Assembly (NCBI GenBank): GCA_027074135.1
Contig: JALTDM010000206.1
Location: forward strand, 1-7,587
DNA: 7,587 nucleotides
Direction: 5' to 3'
DNA from: Bacteroidales bacterium
Lineage (GTDB): Bacteria > Bacteroidota > Bacteroidia > Bacteroidales > JALTDM01
The notes under the pieces were generated by a model. The model had not been told where the DNA came from. It saw nothing but the letters and a program-made list of their open reading frames with translations, and did not search any database. Every line of letters begins with the position of its first letter. Position 1 is the stretch's first letter. The position numbers and the translations under genes are program-made. Positions 4,277-7,587 of this stretch are shown one piece after another.

Positions 4277-7165
4277 ATGAATCCCAATGCTTTATATGGT
4301 CGTCACATAGGTTTGACGGAAGAAGAAATAAAAAATATGGTAAAAGAACTCGGCTACAATTCTTTAGATGAATTGATTGAGGATACTGTTCCTGCTAACA
4401 TAAGGTTATCAAATAAGCTGAATCTGCCGGAACCTCTTACAGAAGATAAATACTTGGAATACATAAAAAGCCTTGCTTCCATGAACAAGGTTTACAAGTC
4501 ATATATAGGTATGGGATATTACGACACCCATACTCCTTCAGTTATTTTAAGGAACATTTTTGAAAATCCTTCGTGGTACACTTCATACACACCATACCAA
4601 GCCGAAATATCACAAGGAAGGCTCGAAGCATTGCTTAATTTCCAAACAATGGTAGTTTCTCTTACTAAAATGGAATTGGCAAATTCATCACTTCTTGACG
4701 AAGGCACAGCCGCTTCCGAAGCTATGTCTATGATGTACAATCTTAGAAGCAGAAAAGCAGTTAAGGAAGGTGTTAACAAGCTCTTTGTTGATGAAAATAT
4801 TTTTCCACAAACATTAGCTGTATTGAAAACACACGCTTATCCGATTGGTGTAGAATTAGTTGTTGGGAATTTCAAGGAATTTGAAGGAGATGAATCATTT
4901 TTCGGTGCAATAATTCAATACCCGACTGCAGATGGCAAGGTTGAAGATTACAAAGATTTTGTATCAAAGCTAAAAGAAAAAGAAATAAAAGTTGCCGTTG
5001 CAGCAGACTTGATGGCTCTTGTTTTGCTAACTCCTCCCGGTGTGTGGGGAGCAGATATTGTTTTCGGCTCTACCCAAAGGTTCGGAACACCAATGGGATT
5101 CGGCGGTCCGCATGCTGCATATTTTGCTACACTTGAAAAATATAAAAGAAATGTACCGGGTAGAATTATCGGCGTATCCGTAGATGCAAAAGGTAATTAT
5201 GCACTCAGAATGGCATTGCAAACCAGAGAACAACACATAAAAAGAGAAAAAGCCACATCAAATATTTGTACCGCACAAGCATTACTTGCAATTATGGCAG
5301 GAATGTATGCCGTTTATCATGGTACGGAAGGTCTGAAAGCAATTGCAAACAACATTCACGAAAACACTTTACTTCTCAATACCCTACTCACAAAACTCGG
5401 CTACGAACAAGAAAATAAACTTTTCTTTGACACACTAAAAATAAAAACTGACAAAGTAAAAGAAATCAGAAACTTGGCATTGAGAAACCAAATCAATTTC
5501 AACTATTTTGATAATAACACAATTGGCATAAGCATAAACGAAACTACTACCACAGAAGACATTTACGAAATTGCATCAATTTTTGCGGAAGTTGCAGACA
5601 AAGAAATCCCGACTGATGTAGAAGTAAATGAAATTCTTCCTCAACAAATGATAAGAACAGATGATATTTTAACAGAAAATGTATTCAAACGTTATCACAC
5701 TGAGACAGAAATGATGCGTTACATTAAATCTCTCGAGAGAAAAGACATTAGCCTCACTCATTCAATGATACCTCTAGGCTCTTGCACAATGAAACTCAAT
5801 GCTGCAACTGAAATGTTACCGTTAAGTTGGCCCGAATGGGCAAAAATCCATCCGTTTGTACCTCAAAATCAAGCCGAAGGGTATAAGCATTTGATAGATG
5901 AACTTGGTAACTTTTTAAAAGAAATTACCGGTTTTGATGCTATTACTTTTCAACCGAATTCCGGAGCTGCAGGAGAATACACTGGACTTAGAACAATTAG
6001 GCAATATTTTGACGACAAGGGAGAAACCTATAGGAATGTTATGCTTATTCCTTCGTCCGCTCATGGAACCAATCCTGCCAGCAGTGTAATGGCGGGAATG
6101 AAAGTGGTGGTAGTTGAATGCGACAAAAACGGTAACATCGATGTTAACGACTTAAAAGCTAAAGCAGAACAACACAAAGACAATCTGGCAGGCTTTATGG
6201 TTACATATCCGTCTACACACGGAGTATATGAAGCACGCATAAAGGAAATGGTTGACACTATACACAATTATGGCGGTCTTGTTTACCTGGACGGAGCCAA
6301 CATGAATGCTCAAATGGGACTTACCAATCCCGCAACAATAGGAGCAGATGTTTGCCACCTCAACTTGCACAAGACATTTGCAAGCCCTCACGGTGGCGGC
6401 GGTCCGGGAGTAGGCCCTGTTTTGGTAAAAGAATTTTTGGCACCATACCTGCCTTCACATCCGGTAGTAAATATTAACGAAAGTGACAAAGCACTCACAG
6501 CAGTATCAAGTGCACCTTACGGCAGTGCATACATTTTACCAATTGCACACGCATATATAAGAATGATGGGCGCAGAAGGACTAACAATGTCCAGCAAAGT
6601 TTCCATACTCAGTGCCAACTATTTAGCTAAAAAACTTAATAATTACTTCCCCGTACTCTATAAGGGTGAAAACGGTAATGTGGCACACGAACTCATATTG
6701 GATTGCAGACCTATAAAATATGAATCCGGCATAAGTGAAACCGATATTGCCAAGCGGCTTATGGATTACGGTTTCCATGCACCAACATTAAGTTTCCCTG
6801 TTCATGGTACTCTTATGGTTGAACCTACTGAAAGCGAATCACTTTATGAATTAAACAGGTTCATAGACGCAATGGTAAGCATATATGAAGAAATAGAGGA
6901 AGTAAAAAACGGCAGTGCAGACAAAGAAGACAATGTTTTGAAAAATGCACCACATCCATATTATGAACTTATGTCCGACGATTGGTCACATAAATATGGC
7001 AGGGGAAAAGCAGCATTTCCTACTCCATGGATAAAAGAAAATAAATTTCATATTCCAGTTGCACGTGTTAATGATGCGTATGGAGATAGGAATCTTACGT
7101 GTACTTGTGATCCGATTGATGCATATAGAGAAAAAACATTGTCATTCAGAGAACTAAAAATTTAA
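4277..7165 (+). CDS. gcvP: Glycine dehydrogenase (aminomethyl-transferring), P-protein
   Basis: The PLP-dependent P-protein of the glycine cleavage system decarboxylates glycine and passes the aminomethyl group to lipoyl-GcvH; the pathway ends in methylene-tetrahydrofolate, ammonia and NADH. At 962 aa it is complete and of the fused single-chain type (E. coli has 957 aa), not the split GcvPA/GcvPB type. The N-terminal half carries IGMGYYDTHTP (77-87), TSYTPYQAEISQGRLE (102-117), SSLLDEGTAASEAM (137-150), and FGSTQRFGTPMGFGGPHAAYF further on. The C-terminal half carries MIPLGSCTMKLN (497-508), SAHGTNPASS (594-603), DGANMNAQ, and NLHKTF with the PLP Schiff-base lysine at K699, followed by the glycine-rich loop HGGGGPGVGP. 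The tail GDRNLTCTCDP is typical. The start matches the family N-terminus (RHIG). gcvT and gcvH are not in this window, so the system's genes appear dispersed, as is common in this phylum. Likely cytoplasmic and monocistronic. Confidence 0.98.
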   Translation: MNPNALYGRHIGLTEEEIKNMVKELGYNSLDELIEDTVPANIRLSNKLNLPEPLTEDKYLEYIKSLASMNKVYKSYIGMGYYDTHTPSVILRNIFENPSWYTSYTPYQAEISQGRLEALLNFQTMVVSLTKMELANSSLLDEGTAASEAMSMMYNLRSRKAVKEGVNKLFVDENIFPQTLAVLKTHAYPIGVELVVGNFKEFEGDESFFGAIIQYPTADGKVEDYKDFVSKLKEKEIKVAVAADLMALVLLTPPGVWGADIVFGSTQRFGTPMGFGGPHAAYFATLEKYKRNVPGRIIGVSVDAKGNYALRMALQTREQHIKREKATSNICTAQALLAIMAGMYAVYHGTEGLKAIANNIHENTLLLNTLLTKLGYEQENKLFFDTLKIKTDKVKEIRNLALRNQINFNYFDNNTIGISINETTTTEDIYEIASIFAEVADKEIPTDVEVNEILPQQMIRTDDILTENVFKRYHTETEMMRYIKSLERKDISLTHSMIPLGSCTMKLNAATEMLPLSWPEWAKIHPFVPQNQAEGYKHLIDELGNFLKEITGFDAITFQPNSGAAGEYTGLRTIRQYFDDKGETYRNVMLIPSSAHGTNPASSVMAGMKVVVVECDKNGNIDVNDLKAKAEQHKDNLAGFMVTYPSTHGVYEARIKEMVDTIHNYGGLVYLDGANMNAQMGLTNPATIGADVCHLNLHKTFASPHGGGGPGVGPVLVKEFLAPYLPSHPVVNINESDKALTAVSSAPYGSAYILPIAHAYIRMMGAEGLTMSSKVSILSANYLAKKLNNYFPVLYKGENGNVAHELILDCRPIKYESGISETDIAKRLMDYGFHAPTLSFPVHGTLMVEPTESESLYELNRFIDAMVSIYEEIEEVKNGSADKEDNVLKNAPHPYYELMSDDWSHKYGRGKAAFPTPWIKENKFHIPVARVNDAYGDRNLTCTCDPIDAYREKTLSFRELKI

Positions 7166-7167
7166 TT

Positions 7168-7197
7168 TTTGTGAAATAAAAAAATTGCTTACTTTTG
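7168..7197 (+). promoter_or_regulatory. Promoter for the SiaB-like gene
   Basis: TTTG (7168-7171), an 18-nt spacer and TACTTTTG (7190-7197) match both elements of the Bacteroidota consensus. It is the best-formed promoter in the window. The -7 element ends 20 nt before the ATG at 7218. It begins right after the gcvP stop, so the kinase gene can be transcribed independently even though it lies only 52 nt downstream of gcvP. Confidence 0.7.
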
Positions 7198-7217
7198 TAA
7201 AAAATAGTGGTAGAAGA

Positions 7218-7587
7218 ATGAGTTTTGATATAGCAACATATTTTGATGTATTAAGTGAAAGCGGTATCTTTCTTCTTTATTATAAGGGAAAGATTACGGA
7301 TGATACTTCTACCGAATTGCTGGATCAACTGGAGAAAAGAATTGAGGAAATAGGATTAAAAAGGAATGTGTTAAAAAAGGTTTTCCATATTTTTATTGAA
7401 TCAGTACAGAACCTTTATCATCACAGTTATAAAAAACCTGTAAACGGATATTCCGCACATTATGGTATAATACAAATTAAAATTTTACATGATGAAGTGA
7501 TTTTCCGTTCAGCTAATATTGTAACAGAAAAGACAAAAAGGTTTTTAAGAAAAAGAATTGACCAGTTAAATGTACTTACAAAAGAAC
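7218..7587 (+). CDS. SiaB-like (DUF6272) protein kinase, 5' part only
   Basis: The first 123 codons are open to the window edge. The protein begins MSFDIATYFDVLSESGIFLL and continues with YYKGKITDD (21-29). A helix region follows, reaching KKVFHIFIESVQNLYHHS (53-70). This last motif resembles the N-box of GHKL ATPases, with E61, Q64, N65 and H69 where Mg-ATP is bound. The opening and N-box resemble SiaB-family proteins. In Pseudomonas, SiaB is a Ser/Thr kinase that phosphorylates SiaC, opposed by the phosphatase SiaA. Bacteroidota carry related proteins, usually annotated DUF6272 or SiaB family, often beside a SiaC-like DUF1987 gene. The later G-box lies partly or wholly beyond the window, so ATP binding cannot be fully judged. 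The ATG is supported by its promoter and by the family-like N-terminus; there is no Shine-Dalgarno. The product should be cytoplasmic, as there is no signal peptide or membrane segment. Confidence 0.8.
   Translation, partial: MSFDIATYFDVLSESGIFLLYYKGKITDDTSTELLDQLEKRIEEIGLKRNVLKKVFHIFIESVQNLYHHSYKKPVNGYSAHYGIIQIKILHDEVIFRSANIVTEKTKRFLRKRIDQLNVLTKE

Noticed and set aside
4519..6391. Minus-strand frames inside gcvP (4519-4779, 5027-5236, 6061-6267, 6152-6391)
   Set aside because: All are antisense to conserved P-protein motifs, and two of them overlap each other. No promoter or domain supports them.
7164..7186. AATTTTT...AAAAATT inverted repeat after the gcvP stop
   Set aside because: The stem is only A-T pairs and overlaps the SiaB-like gene's promoter. 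It is too weak to call a terminator.

Overview
The window looks like chromosomal DNA from a member of the Bacteroidota. It is AT-rich. Starts lack Shine-Dalgarno sequences, and the exported proteins have signal peptides that would leave Gln at or near the mature N-terminus. Five intergenic sites match the Bacteroidota sigma -7 element TAnnTTTG. I can name the phylum but not the genus. I see no insertion sequence, phage gene, CRISPR array, tRNA or rRNA; this is mostly core metabolism plus a small lineage-specific membrane-protein operon.

Layout. 1-167: a hairpin terminator, then the ahcY promoter. 168-1586 (+): ahcY, complete. 1611-1640: a perfect 10-bp bidirectional terminator between convergent genes. 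1642-2370 (-): a secreted, probably outer-membrane beta-barrel protein with its own -7 element. 2464-4133 (-): a tight three-gene unit, read from 4133 downward. It holds two tandem paralogous membrane proteins of unknown function (211 and 199 aa, 2 nt apart), then yjbQ 12 nt further on. 4134-4276: a divergent promoter region with a TAnnTTTG element facing each way and a 13-bp palindrome. 4277-7165 (+): gcvP, complete, the fused single-chain form. 7218-7587 (+): the first 123 codons of a SiaB-like (DUF6272) GHKL-fold kinase with its own promoter, cut by the window end.

How the genes relate. AhcY removes S-adenosylhomocysteine and returns homocysteine to the methionine cycle. GcvP starts glycine cleavage, which feeds methylene-tetrahydrofolate. 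Both serve one-carbon metabolism, but each has its own promoter and the opposite-strand block lies between them, so I do not propose a joint operon. The parts least explained by known biology are the tandem membrane-protein pair linked to yjbQ and the start of the SiaB-like signalling locus at the right edge.
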